Origin: Scolanthus callimorphus
Taxonomy: Eukaryota; Cnidaria; Anthozoa; Actiniaria; Edwardsiidae
Reading direction: 5' to 3'
DNA: 64,000 nucleotides
NCBI GenBank assembly: GCA_033964015.1
Contig: CM066918.1
Span: 27,921,387 to 27,985,386 of the forward strand
A program made the position numbers and the translations under genes. Within the stretch, counting starts at the first letter, position 1; every line of letters begins with the position of its first letter. Below, in pieces: positions 24,353 to 35,400 of this stretch. The notes under the pieces are model-generated. The model saw only the letters and a program-made list of their open reading frames with translations. It was not told where the DNA came from and searched no databases.

Positions 24353-24564
24353 GTATAAAGCCAAAGGATACTATTGTTGACCTGCTCAGAACAGGCCAGG
24401 TCTCAGTTTGGGTACAAATAATAGAATATAGTACAAATAAACTGAATCTGGGGTATCTTTTCTTGTGAAAATTGTTTTTATAATGGATTCCACATTAAAT
24501 TACAGGTCATAGTGGCTATAATCCTAAAACAAGTGAGTACCCCTGCCCCTATTGGCATCACATG

Positions 24565-24623
24565 TTCAACAAACTGTGAGAAATACTAGATACAGTATCT
24601 AGTATTTCTCACAGTTTGTTGAA
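24565..24623. repeat. Perfect 59-bp palindrome
   Basis: Two exactly complementary 29-bp arms (left begins TTCAACAAACTGTGAG) surround a single central A. No mismatches. Confidence 0.93.
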
Positions 24624-27600
24624 TATTGTTTCTCACAATTCTAATCAATTGAGGCAGAAAATTTAACATTTGAGTTTGCCTCTGAATGCCCAATAGACTG
24701 GCATTTGGTGGCTATGCACTTCCTGAACTACTTTGATAGACAGAAATAAATATTGGACTATTGAGGAACAGAAAGCATTTCTCTGTACAGCTTATAATAC
24801 GATTAATAATTCAAGATACTTTTTAATTTTTAGCCCATGAAACTTTAGCATAAATCAGGTAGGTTTCTAGATATAATCATTTGAACAGCCAAGGCAAGGG
24901 CTGTCAGCTCGAAACCACCTGATCATGATTTCAGAGCGCGCGAGAGACAGAATGAATTGATATACACATCTTTCAAATACAAAAGATGCTATATTCAGCC
25001 CTCGAATAACAATTATAGTGAAAGGTCATATTATTTTGATCGACTGACGGTCACGGAAGCATTGCAGTATGAAAAATCCCAGACTGAAACTACCGAAACA
25101 ACGAACTCGCGCGTAGTAAACAAACAGCGCTTTGTTTATTTTTCGATACCATACCAACCACTAAAAATCACATTAAAAAGTTAAAAATATATAAAATCGC
25201 TCTTCCTTTATGCCTCACCTTTTCTCCTCGTGTCGTAGTTTTTACTAAGATTCAATTTCTCACTCTCTTTGTCTCTGAGCAGCTCACCATCGCACTGTTA
25301 ATTCTTGTCTTCCTAAACCATTTGTACAAACACAAACCGTCCATTTTTTTCCGTGTTCTGGCCATATTTTGAAGCAAAATGACTTTTTAAAAACTCAAAA
25401 ATGGGCCTTCGCGCAAACAAATCGAGAAAACCAAACCATACGATTGTAGAACAACAAGTGAACTTTAGGTGAATGTCAATTTCAACGTTTCAAAGATAAC
25501 ACTCAAAACGGTATTAACTGCACAGAAATACCGATTTTTTCTCTTTCAGGTCTTCGACATCAAAACTCGATAAAACAACCAAATTGAAAAAATCAAAAAC
25601 AAGCGCGCGAAAGCCCTACAAAGATGCTGAAGGTCTCGTTTGAAAGCTCTTCCTTCCTTCTTTCCGATTGTCAAATCAAGATGGCGATCAATGACATAAT
25701 AAACCCGTGGGCGGAGGTGAAAGTGGGGGCTGTCAAACTTGATGTATTTAGTTACCAGTCTCCCCAAAATAACCTCACGGCCAATATGGCGACTGTGGAC
25801 AAAAGATGGTGCCGATTTCCGCGCGCTTTATGCCCTACGTGGCTGCAGAAACGAGTGCTGAAAAGGCTAGGACATCTCTGTTTATCAACAGATATAACGT
25901 CTCCAAAACGAAATATACAAATGCTTTTTTTCATTTCAAATGTTTTCTCCTGTTAATTCTGCCAATCTGTTTGCAGCAGCAACCTTGAAAAAGATCTCTC
26001 ACACTTCCCTGCTGCCAGTAAATAAATTAGCAAGCTGAATAAATTAAAATTATTTGCCAATCAGGGGGCTCGAATCCCTATATTTACTGGAAAAAATTAT
26101 GCTAATGTTGGATATCTACTACTATTTCAGGAACCAATCAGAGCGCGCGAAAATGACTATTATTTACTGATTGCAGCGCTTACTACTCAGAAAAATGCAA
26201 ATGCAAAATATCTAAATAGAGACTCCAATCGTAGAACCTGAGAGTAACTAACATTGTTTTTAATTTTCAATTTTACTACTTTTTTATTAACTTAAATTAC
26301 TACCGAAATTTTTAACTGACTACCGACAAATTACCGAAATTTTAACTGACTACCGACAATTACTGAAATTTTAACTGACTACCGACATGCGGACCCCCCC
26401 ATCCAGACCCTGGACAAGGAGTCTGTATGCAAAAAATCAAGCTTCTCTGAGCTAACCTGACCTTATTATTTGAAATTTAGTGGTCTAAGCAGGTCATTTC
26501 CGCTCTGCCGCGCATGAATGAATATAACCTAACCTATATAGTTGAGGTAGTGTACTTCCTGAGCTCCTGACAGGCTTTTGTTTACTATGCCGTACACAAA
26601 ACATGTTCATCTACCCTTTCTCTAAAGCTTGATGAAATGCGATGAACAAACAAAAAAAACGATGACCAAACAAACAGACGTTTATCAAAATTTGGGCGCG
26701 CTTCGCGCGCAACGAAGGATATGCGAGCCCGTTTTTCTGTAAAATGTTTACAGTACTAGGTCAAAGGGGACGGGAGATGTGGGATTACGTTAATCATTGT
26801 ACTTAGAGGGAGGATCACTGTATTTTACCCGTGTATTACCAAACATCCTCCACGTAAATAATCGAGGCGATGAATAATAACCGCGGTTCCTTATGCACCA
26901 GTCAATTGACACCCCGGCCCCCAACCCCGGGACAGGGCAGGAAAGTATCGCGGCAAGGCCGGGATTTAACACATTAATCTGAGGAAGGGCAGTGAATTTA
27001 AGATTTCTATAGCGGGGAAATTCCGCGGGGCATTACAGGGAATTAACGCTGAACCAGAAGTTCGATTATCGTGCGAAAATATATTGGTTTAAAGGACCGA
27101 GGTCGGAGGATTTTTTAGGGATCACTAATTTTTGGGCGAGTGAAGGGGAGGATCTCTCGAAACCTGAAGCCTTGAAAGAGAGATTCCAGCAACGAGTTCT
27201 ATATCATTCTCTAGTTTATTTCACTCATTATGTTGAAAATTTGGGCGCGCTTCGCGCGCATAAGTTTTAGAGAACTCGCTTGTGGGCTTAAATGGAATGC
27301 GTACGAATGTCGTCACAAGCATGTGTATCTTGGCAAGGACAAGTGAAAACCCCCAAAGCCCTCCAGTGATACGAAATAGAAATTCGTTTGTGGGCTGCGC
27401 TTCACGCATATGAACAATAATAATTTGTAGCGCGTGAAGAATAAAACCAACAGACTTTTTTACTACACGCAGAAAATATAACGTTCTGTTATTAAGAAGA
27501 ATGAAAGAGACATTACATCACTTGGACAATAGTCTATCTAACAGGTTTTTCAGAAATAAATTGCGTGGGGGAGGGTCCCAATTTTTTTTACCTACGACTG

Positions 27601-27820
27601 GGGGAGGGTCACATATTTTTGTTATGTTCAAGGGGAGGGTCCTATATTTTTTTAGCCTTGTTTGAAAAAATGGGAGCCCCCCCCCCCCCCCCCCCCCCCC
27701 GGTAAATAATGACACGTCCCTTAGCTGGCTGGGAAAATTTTGTAGAAGAAGGTTGCGTATTCAGGAGTTTTTATTCGTGGAATTGATGTCCGAGCAACAA
27801 ACACAAACTCGAAAATCGCC

Positions 27821-27945
27821 GTGAAATGCCGTGCTGTTGTCCCCATCCCGTAGTGATATGCCGTGCTGTTGTCCCCACCCCGGAGTGAAATACCGTGCTG
27901 TTGTCCCCACCCCGGAGTGAAATGCCGTGCTGTTCCCACTGCTGG
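27821..27945. repeat. 32-bp tandem repeat, 4 copies
   Basis: GTGCTGTTGTCCCC recurs at 27831, 27863 and 27895, and a variant at 27927. The corresponding place in copy C (about 35700) has one unit, so the array expanded after the duplication or shrank in C. Confidence 0.85.
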
Positions 27946-30041
27946 AAAATACTGATCGTTGTACAAACGATTTTTTCAAGAGAGTTGTTGTTGTCGTACA
28001 ACGTTATTTTTATGCTGGCTGGCAGTGACATATGCCTTGCATCCTGTCAAATTTTAAAAACAAATAAATAACGCCTGCCTGTAAGGGAAGAGGTCAAAAC
28101 AACGCGGTACTCGATAAATATCCAGGGATGGTGAATTAGGTGGTGGGTACCGGGTACTACCTACCCCCATAAGTATCCAGTGTTTTTTTTTATTGAAGCG
28201 CAAATAAGGGATACCCAATTTTATTGCAGAAATGTGTTGTTCTCTTCGTGAAAGGGGACAATGGTAGGGTCTTCTTTATGATTCATCAATTTTTTTTATC
28301 GAGATATCGGCATTGAAAATCCGATTTTTAGGAATTGAGAGAGGTGGTGGGTCTCGGGTACCCTCCCCCCTAAACTGGATACTTATGAAGTACCGTTGTT
28401 TTGACTTCTTCCCTAACAGCATGCAAAATAAGCCGTTTACTGCATTTTTGTGCAGTATCCTTCTTGTCTTCGTTTTCTTTCATCCGATATCTTTCACCTC
28501 CCAGGTACCCCCAACCGCCCGAGCCTGAACCGCGCGTGTTGGCGTCCAAAATCAGATAGGTACCTCTTAGGGGTACGTTCTAGCGGTCAAAATCAACTAA
28601 GCCACGCCCTTTTTGGTACCTTTGGGAGTAAAATCGAAAGTTCCCGATGAGCACCCCCGCCCCTAAAATACGAGAGTTCTCCAGGGCTCTGTTCATCAGT
28701 AATGGTTAAATTGAGCAGGATATCATTCCGACTTACATAAATACTGAAGTACTTTGAAGTTCCATTTTCGTTCATTTTTGCAGATGAGTTGAACTTGTCA
28801 ATGGGTAAAAGCTCGCACCAGAATCTTGAATTGCTTGGTTCTGCACTCGATGCCACGTTCAATGATAAACAATCCTCAGTTTCAAAGCACTTGAACAAAC
28901 AATCAAGTTCTTTCGGCTCAAAACTACGCGAAATGATATCGCCCAGAAGATATTTTGACTCATCTGGTTTTGCAAAGTTAATGAAATTAATTTGGCTTTC
29001 GGGAACTCTGTTGAGAGCTTTTGTAGTTGTTTCGCAGTTTGTTTGTGTAATCTTAAATAATAAGAACATGGACACCGTTAGCCCCGTTAGACATCTCATG
29101 GTGTCTTGCAATGAGAGCGGCGTTTTTTCAGCAAATATTTGCTTGTTTTTTCCCCTCGATCTTATTTAGCTTACAGACCTGTGAGATTATGATGGAGGTT
29201 ATAAATAAGTAATGTCCTTAAAATCTGAAAATCAAATGCAATAAATAATAAACACCATACAACAAAGCTGCAAAATGTCAAATGTTATTGAAGGTTGAAT
29301 CCACACCGTCGATAAGTGCAACACGTATTGTGTAATTCACGGATATCCCGCATTCACTGTTCCTAGTTACTGTTGCTACGTAGGACAAGCCTAAATGTTT
29401 ATTTGGCATTGAGCATGGAACAGGCACCGACGGCTGGGAGGTGTTAGAAGTTCCCATTTTGGTTTTATACGCGTGTTTATATTTTCAACAGGAAAAGCCG
29501 AATAATTCATTACAAATTCCTCAAATTTCAAGTTAGTCGAACTTTTTTTATTTAAAAAAAGAATACATGTTTCTCGTCCCCGCCCGCGTCACTTTTTGGG
29601 GCGCATCAACTGGAATTGACTGATACATTATCGTCAGGTGAAAAATGTTCAAGCGTTCACGGTTGCGAGCTCTCGCGTTCGACTTCCAATCTGTCCAATG
29701 GCGTTCTGGCTTCCGTCAATCAAACTCTCGGGTTTAATTTGAGTCTTAGCCGACCGTAAGTTACCGAACGGTCGGCTAGATACGTCAGGTTTGTGAAAAT
29801 GTGTCATTTTGACTTAGTGCACGCCTCGCGAAGCAATGGAGTACGTTTGTTTTGGAATTGTTGTGGAATTGAATAAAAGCGTTTCTCAGCTCAAGACTAT
29901 CGATTAGAAATATCCTCACACAGACCTGATGCCGGACGAACAAACGAACGAACGCACAAACCGGAAGTCGATTCATATACACTTTTGTGTTGTTTCCTTT
30001 CTGCCTGCATGTAGCTATGGGGCTCCGCTGGGAGCTCCGCT

Positions 30042-30236
30042 ATTACAAATGTTGCACAGTGTTATTACAAATGTGGCAGTTATTACAAATGTGGCACAAT
30101 ATTATTACAAATGTGGCAGTTATTACAAATGTGGCACAATTTTATTACAAATGTGGCAGTTATTACAAATGTGGCACAATGTTATTACAAATGTGGCAGT
30201 TATTACAAATGTGGCAGGTTATTACAAATGTGGCCT
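30042..30236. repeat. Minisatellite of ATTACAAATGTGGCA units
   Basis: About ten units of ATTACAAATGTGGCA with alternating spacers AGTT and CAAT/TT form a higher-order period of about 38 bp. Overlapping open frames in two registers are repeat artefacts. Confidence 0.9.
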
Positions 30237-30807
30237 CAACAAACCCTATAGGATTGCTACACCACAGTGAAAACAATGGAAACACAAGAATAGAGCGAGA
30301 ATACAATAGAACAATGAGGTGCATCAAGCCAATAGCATTAGATCTTATGAGCAGCTGCTACATAAACTGCGAGAACTACGCGCTGCCGGCCAACAAGGGT
30401 GGCTCATCCCGCCCAGAGAGAGAATCGAAAGTGACCTTATATTCTAATTCGCACACCCGCTTATTAGAAGTGTGTCCACACAAGACTCGTGCACTCTTTA
30501 TTCACACTATTATTCACACTATTAATTCACACTATTAATCGTTCACACTGTAATGAATATAATAATTATAATAATTATCATTGTAGTTTGACATTGATAT
30601 TCTTACTGGAATAAAGATAATATTTCATTGTACATGTTAAACTCTTCCAATCATTGGGTAATTAAGTTAGTGATAAAGCGACGAGTTGGACGCGAATGAA
30701 TTACGCATGCAAACTGTAATGCTTATATATTAGCGTCTAGCTAATCAACCGAGACCATGTGTAAACAAACATGCATACCCTACACGCTAATAAGGCGGTA
30801 TACTTAA

Positions 30808-30929
30808 AGGCCCATCACCAACCGAGAGCCTTTGCGGACTATTAGCCAATCAGAGCAGCTGAAAAACAATGGATCAATTTGAAAACAAAAGAAAACGGGG
30901 CGCAAAGGCTCCCGGTTGGTGATGGGCCT
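30808..30929. mobile_element. 122-bp MITE with TTAA target duplication
   Basis: The ends are AGGCCCATCACCAACCG and CGGTTGGTGATGGGCCT. TTAA flanks both sides (30804-30807 and 30930-30933). A TTAA duplication fits piggyBac- or Kolobok-type transposition. Confidence 0.85.
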
Positions 30930-30990
30930 TTAATTGGTTACGTTTGTATTTTTGGAATGGAATGTCCATAGTGCCTTTCTGAGTAAGGTT

Positions 30991-31682
30991 TGTAGAAGCC
31001 CTAAATGTAATAACTGGCCCTAAGTGTAATAAAGGCCCCAAGTGTAATAAAAATTGGCCCCAAGTGTAATAACGGCCCCAAATGTAATAAAAATTGGCCC
31101 TAACTGTAAAAAAGGCCCCAAGTGTAATAAAAGGCGGCCCTAAGTGTAATAAATGACAATGGCCATACAACGTCCTAGTTGGAATAAGTCAGCGTTGTTA
31201 TATCAATGTATTACAGTGATACCACAATTAAGCGGCCATCCTCTATTGAGCAGCCACTTTTAAAGTCCCAAAATACCGATTTTGTCACTCTAACTAGGAC
31301 GGATATTTCCACCACATGTAAACGGGGTCTAATATGAAGCAAACACCGCGGACTGTAATATTAAGTATCGCCTTCGGGGTACTCATGGAACACGATACTA
31401 GATGTGTGCTGCTACTCTTTGAGAAGCTGACCTTAAACCTGCAACTAAGTTCTATTCTGTATCCATGTTCTAGGGAACTTACAAAAGTTGCTACCCTGCC
31501 AGTTTGTATGATCATTGCCATTATTACACTTAGGGCCACTTTTTATTACGTTTGGGGCCTTTATAACACTTAGGGCCAATTTTTATTACATTTGGGGCCT
31601 TTATTACACTTAGGGCGATTTCTTATTACACTTGGGGCCTTTATTACACTTAGGGCCAGTTATTACATTTAGGGCTTCTACA
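30991..31682. mobile_element. 692-bp element whose inverted ends are minisatellites
   Basis: It starts TGTAGAAGCCCTAAATGTAA and ends with the complement (TTACATTTAGGGCTTCTACA). Each end carries about eight units of GGCCCTAAGTGTAATAA / GGCCCCAAGTGTAATAA, inverted between the two ends, around about 350 bp of single-copy sequence. A 5-bp duplication AGGTT flanks it (30986-30990 and 31683-31687). Unit 1 is empty at 15683-15700. No coding region was recognised. Confidence 0.88.
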
Positions 31683-32317
31683 AGGTTTTATTTTCCTCTA
31701 GTTCCCAGGGGGCGGGGGATCACGAACACTTTAAACAGCTTCCCCCCCCCCCCCCCCCCCCTCAACAAAAAGAAGGGGGGTTGGGGTCTTCTTGCCCGAT
31801 CAAGAGACAATGACAGTTGAGACTTCACTACTCGAATGTGGATATGCATATTCTTAAAAACAGATCGTATAAGCGTGCAGTATACGGACTATATATCACC
31901 ACGAGGAACAACACATTTCTTCAGTTGCCTCAAGGAAGCCTGTCATGATACGCGCATGCTCAGGAGCGATCACTGAATTATCAGCACAACTAATACGAAC
32001 ATCCTTCCTATCAGATAACTATTTACGAATATGTTAAGCTAAAAAAAATACGGATGGATAGAAGTAGCGTGATTATATACGCCTCATTTGGTTTGAGATT
32101 TTTAGCCTTCGCTGGCTATCGTTACACGGGACGATACTTCTCATTCTCGTACCCAGAGCTCCCCGGCTCCTCGTCTCGCAGGGGAGGCTCTGGTGACATC
32201 CATTGAGGGCCTTTGCTGATTGGCTGAAATGTCGCGCACGCGTACATAAAAGTAGCTTAATCTCGCTTTATAAAATAACAGCTCCCCGGCTCCGCTGTTC
32301 TTGATGCGTATGATATG

Positions 32318-32370
32318 CACGATACGATACGATACGATACGATACGATACGGTACAATACGATATGATAC
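32318..32370. repeat. CGATA pentanucleotide microsatellite
   Basis: Repeated ACGATACGAT, partner of 17775-17820. It directly abuts the empty site of the satellite element. Confidence 0.9.
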
Positions 32371-32451
32371 GATTTGATATAGCATATGCATAACATGTGT
32401 ATGGTTACGGAATAATCTGTCTACTTTCTGTTGGCAGACTAGAAGGGTGAT

Positions 32452-35400
32452 CTATGGTGGTGGGACACACCCATACAGCTCACATCTCATAGATATGTGC
32501 CAATGCCACGTCATAGGTAGGAACCTTACATAGCGTGCTTCTATGTGTGGGATCAGGTTGTGTGTAACTACGGTATCCATGTCACTATTGGCTTGAAATA
32601 CCTGGAAAAGAGGGGAAAATAAGAGGTAAGATCAGTATGACCTCCAAAATCATGTCTTCCTATAGAGGTTAACTATATTTTAGTCTTTACTTATCCCAGA
32701 ACAATGCTCCATTTGTACGAGGGTCCAGAGAGTCTCCAAGGGTTACTCATTCCACAGGGAATGTCTGCAGAAACCCCATCCATGGGAAAACCTGAATTTC
32801 CTACATGGATAGCCATGGGATTCCAGGGGCGTAGCCAGCACTTATGAGAGGGGGGGTTCCAAAATTTAAAAAACAAAAAAATCCACATCTCGGGGAAAAA
32901 CTAGCGTTTGAAGAAATTTGCTACATTTTAAGGAAGCGGTCAAAACATTTGTACTCGAGCGGGACCCGATTTTATAACGGGAGGTGGTAGGTCCCGGGTT
33001 GTACCTACCCACCCGTTTTTTCAATGCCCATTTTCTCTGTTCACGAGTAAGGGGTGTTGGATTTTAATGCATGGATGTGTTGCTCGCACTATAAAGAAGA
33101 CGGTGCTGTATCGTTTGTATTCATTTATTATTTTACGAGATATTTGCAGTTAAAAATGGTCATTTTTTCCTAAAGGAAGGTTGGTTGCGGCATACACCAC
33201 CCCATCGGGTCCCATTCGAGTACAGATGTTTTGACCACTTCCCTTATTGGAGCTTTTACTTGTTGTCTATTAAATATTTACAATTTTAGTAGTAAGTCGG
33301 TCCAGAACAGAGGCGAGGGGGGGCGGGGGGGGGGGGGGGTCCGCTGCGGGAGAGGGGGGTTCCGTAACCCCTGTATTGACCCCCGCCCCCCTGGCTACGC
33401 CCCTGGATTCCGAACACTTCCCATTCTTCTGCCATGGGAAATTCAGATTATCCCACATGGGTTTCTGCTGAAATTCCCCTGTATTGATCATGGTAGGAAG
33501 CGCAAAAGGTCTGTTTCGCGGCTTCTCAAATCGGTGTTATACCTTGTCAGGGTTTCCCTCTTGGTAAAACGACCAACTTGACCCATCCAGACTGTACTTG
33601 AGTTTGTAGCTTGTCACCCACTGATCGTATTGTGGTCTTCCTTGCGTAGCAACTCGTGTGACTATCTTCATGACATCTGAATGGGAACACGAAGAAAAGA
33701 GACGAATCTGTGAGAATTGAGATGTTCACCTCTCGCGAATATGAAGTACAAAGGGTGTTTGATTTGCGACTCTATAGTGCCGATAAAACACGCGCTCTGA
33801 AGGGGAGGTGAATAGCACATGATAATTGTTTCACCTAGTGATCATACAAAGTGATGTTCCATTATATTTACCCAAGTCTATTTGAAGCCACTGAGTGACA
33901 TTGTTGTATTTAGCACTCCAACATCCGGCAGTTACATCAGTCACATATAGGTTATTCAGTCGTGCAAAGTATCCGAAATGATGAACTTCATCATACTTGC
34001 TCGAAGCAGTTATCCTGTCATCGGGAATTGCACGAGACTCCATCCCAAGAGGACTGATACACTCTGCCAACAAATGCAAGAGCACATCATTTATTATTCA
34101 TTTAACTTACTATCACAAAGCTGATTGGTCAAGAGCAAAGAATCAATTCTCAATATCGTGTCATGAAGTTGACGTACTAAATGCAATATACTTGTAGCAT
34201 CCCATGGGGGGGGAGGGGTCCATATGATGTCATATGGGTCGGGGATGATCGTCGCAGGGTAGGCTCTGGTGACATCCATTTGAGGGGCTTCGTTGATTCG
34301 CTAAAATGGCGCGCACGCCGGTACATAAGAGTAGCTAACTCTCGCTTTATAAAAACGTATCTGTCAAAATAACACTGGCATTCGTTTCCCAGGTCTGTCC
34401 AACCTATGCCTTCGACTTGAACGCTCTAAAAGTAATTTTGAGTCATAAAAACACCAATTTCCTTTACGCATGCGTCCGTGGATGTCACCAGAGCCTCTCC
34501 CACGGGCTCTCGAACCTAGAGCTCCCCGGCTCGTTCTCGCAGGGGAGGCTCTGGTGACAGCCATTTGAGGGCCTTCGCTGATTGGCTGAAGTGGCGCGCA
34601 CGTGTAAATAAAAGTAGCTTCATCTCGCTTTATAAAAACGTATCTGTCAATATAACACTGGCATTCGTTTCCTAGTCGTCTGTTCAACCTATGCCTTCGA
34701 CTTGAACGCTCTAAAAGTAATTGTGAGGCGTAAAACCACCATTTTCTTTTGAGAATGCGTCATGCGTCGGGTAACTCTGGGTACGAGAATGCTCCCGCGG
34801 GGTGACGAGCCGGGGAGCAATGGCTACGAGAATGGTCCTTAAAGGAAGCCTGTTACGCAAATGAGCAGCTGTTCTGCGCAACTCTCAATTCAAGGAATAC
34901 CGTGCGCCAAAAAAGTCAAATATCCGAGAAAAAAAACACTGGAGACGTAACAAAAGCTAAAAACCTCAATCGTTTATAATCTCGCTACTTCTCCATCCAT
35001 CCGATCATGCTTTTTAGCAGTTTTAGACGACTAGTTATCTGATAGGATGGTGTGATTAGTTTTGCTGATAATCCAGTGATCGCTACTGGAGCATGCGCGT
35101 ATCGTGAAAGGCTCCCTTGAGTGGAATCATTTGTAAAGTTGCGTGACGATGCGGCCATCTATATAAATGGTTGAGGAAATGGGATGCCTTACCCTGCTGG
35201 CAATGTGGCCCTACGTGTCCATGCTCGCAGACACAGGTACCCGTGACACTTCTGGCATCGCGATCGTACTTTGTCACGCACGCCCCATAGTTGCAGTTTA
35301 TGTAGTGACACGGACTCTGTTGGATAAGTTATATAACTTGTCAGTGTAAAATACCTGTTCCTCCGCCCCTTCTTTAGCTGGCTGAGAAAAGTTTGTAGGA

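Larger units (their letters stand above)
20718..26413. mobile_element. Nested 5.7-kb hAT-like element with subterminal repeats
   Basis: Termini are CAGGGTCTGGATGGGG (20720) and its complement CCCCATCCAGACCCTG (ending near 26412), flanked by GACAAG on both sides. Subterminal copies of GACTACCGACA occur at both ends in the same orientation (about 20740-20845 and 26315-26385). A GGTGCCGATTCCGCGCGC-type block occurs inverted near 21365 and 25807. The interior has only short open frames, none recognised. The CAGGG-type end suggests hAT, but the 6-bp duplication is shorter than the usual 8. Confidence 0.7.
19936..27720. mobile_element. 7.8-kb Harbinger-like TIR element in copy B intron 1
   Basis: The ends are GGGACGTGTCATTATTTA at 19936 and its complement ending at 27720, each with a long G- or C-run. 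They are flanked by TTA (19933-19935 and 27721-27723). Copy C reads CTTCTTTAGCTGGCTG at 35371-35384, the exact empty site. The interior has GGCGCGCTTCGCGCGC palindrome modules shared with 6.3-7.0, 14.0-14.3 and 52.4-53.2 kb. A further 5.7-kb element is nested at 20718-26413. No transposase gene was recognised. Confidence 0.88.
17894..29099 (-). pseudogene. PAN-EGF-F5/8C secreted protein, copy B (one frame break)
   Basis: Exons: 29099-28737 (ATG, signal peptide [23 protein letters not shown]/apple), 19875-19752 (EGF-like), 18875-18685, 18523-18390 and 18043-17894 (F5/8 type C domain, stop TAG). Exon sizes equal copy C except the first discoidin exon, which is 191 nt instead of 192. One G is missing near 18836 (CATCGGAATT here, CATCGGGAATT in A and C). 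The rest reads almost identically to copy C. Intron 1 is 8.9 kb because of a 7.8-kb mobile element (19936-27720); in copy C the same intron is about 1 kb. The first ATG is chosen because it starts the hydrophobic signal sequence and is shared with C. It is either a very young pseudogene or an intact gene with an assembly indel; I favour the latter. Confidence 0.85.
14411..29620. repeat. Segmental duplication, unit 1 (carries copy B)
   Basis: It aligns with unit 2 at 30240-37180 in the same order and orientation. Matches include 14411-14880 with 30245-30730, 15635-16290 with 30935-32310, 17775-19930 with 32330-35375, and 27724-29615 with 35377-37178. Unit 1 is longer mainly because of insertions at 14883-15102, 16297-17770 and 19936-27720. 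Confidence 0.85.

Noticed and set aside
29929..30538. Plus-strand open frames of 113 and 183 aa over the ATTACAAATGTGGCA array
   Set aside because: Overlapping frames over a minisatellite, with repeated MWQLLQM-type peptide and no family resemblance.
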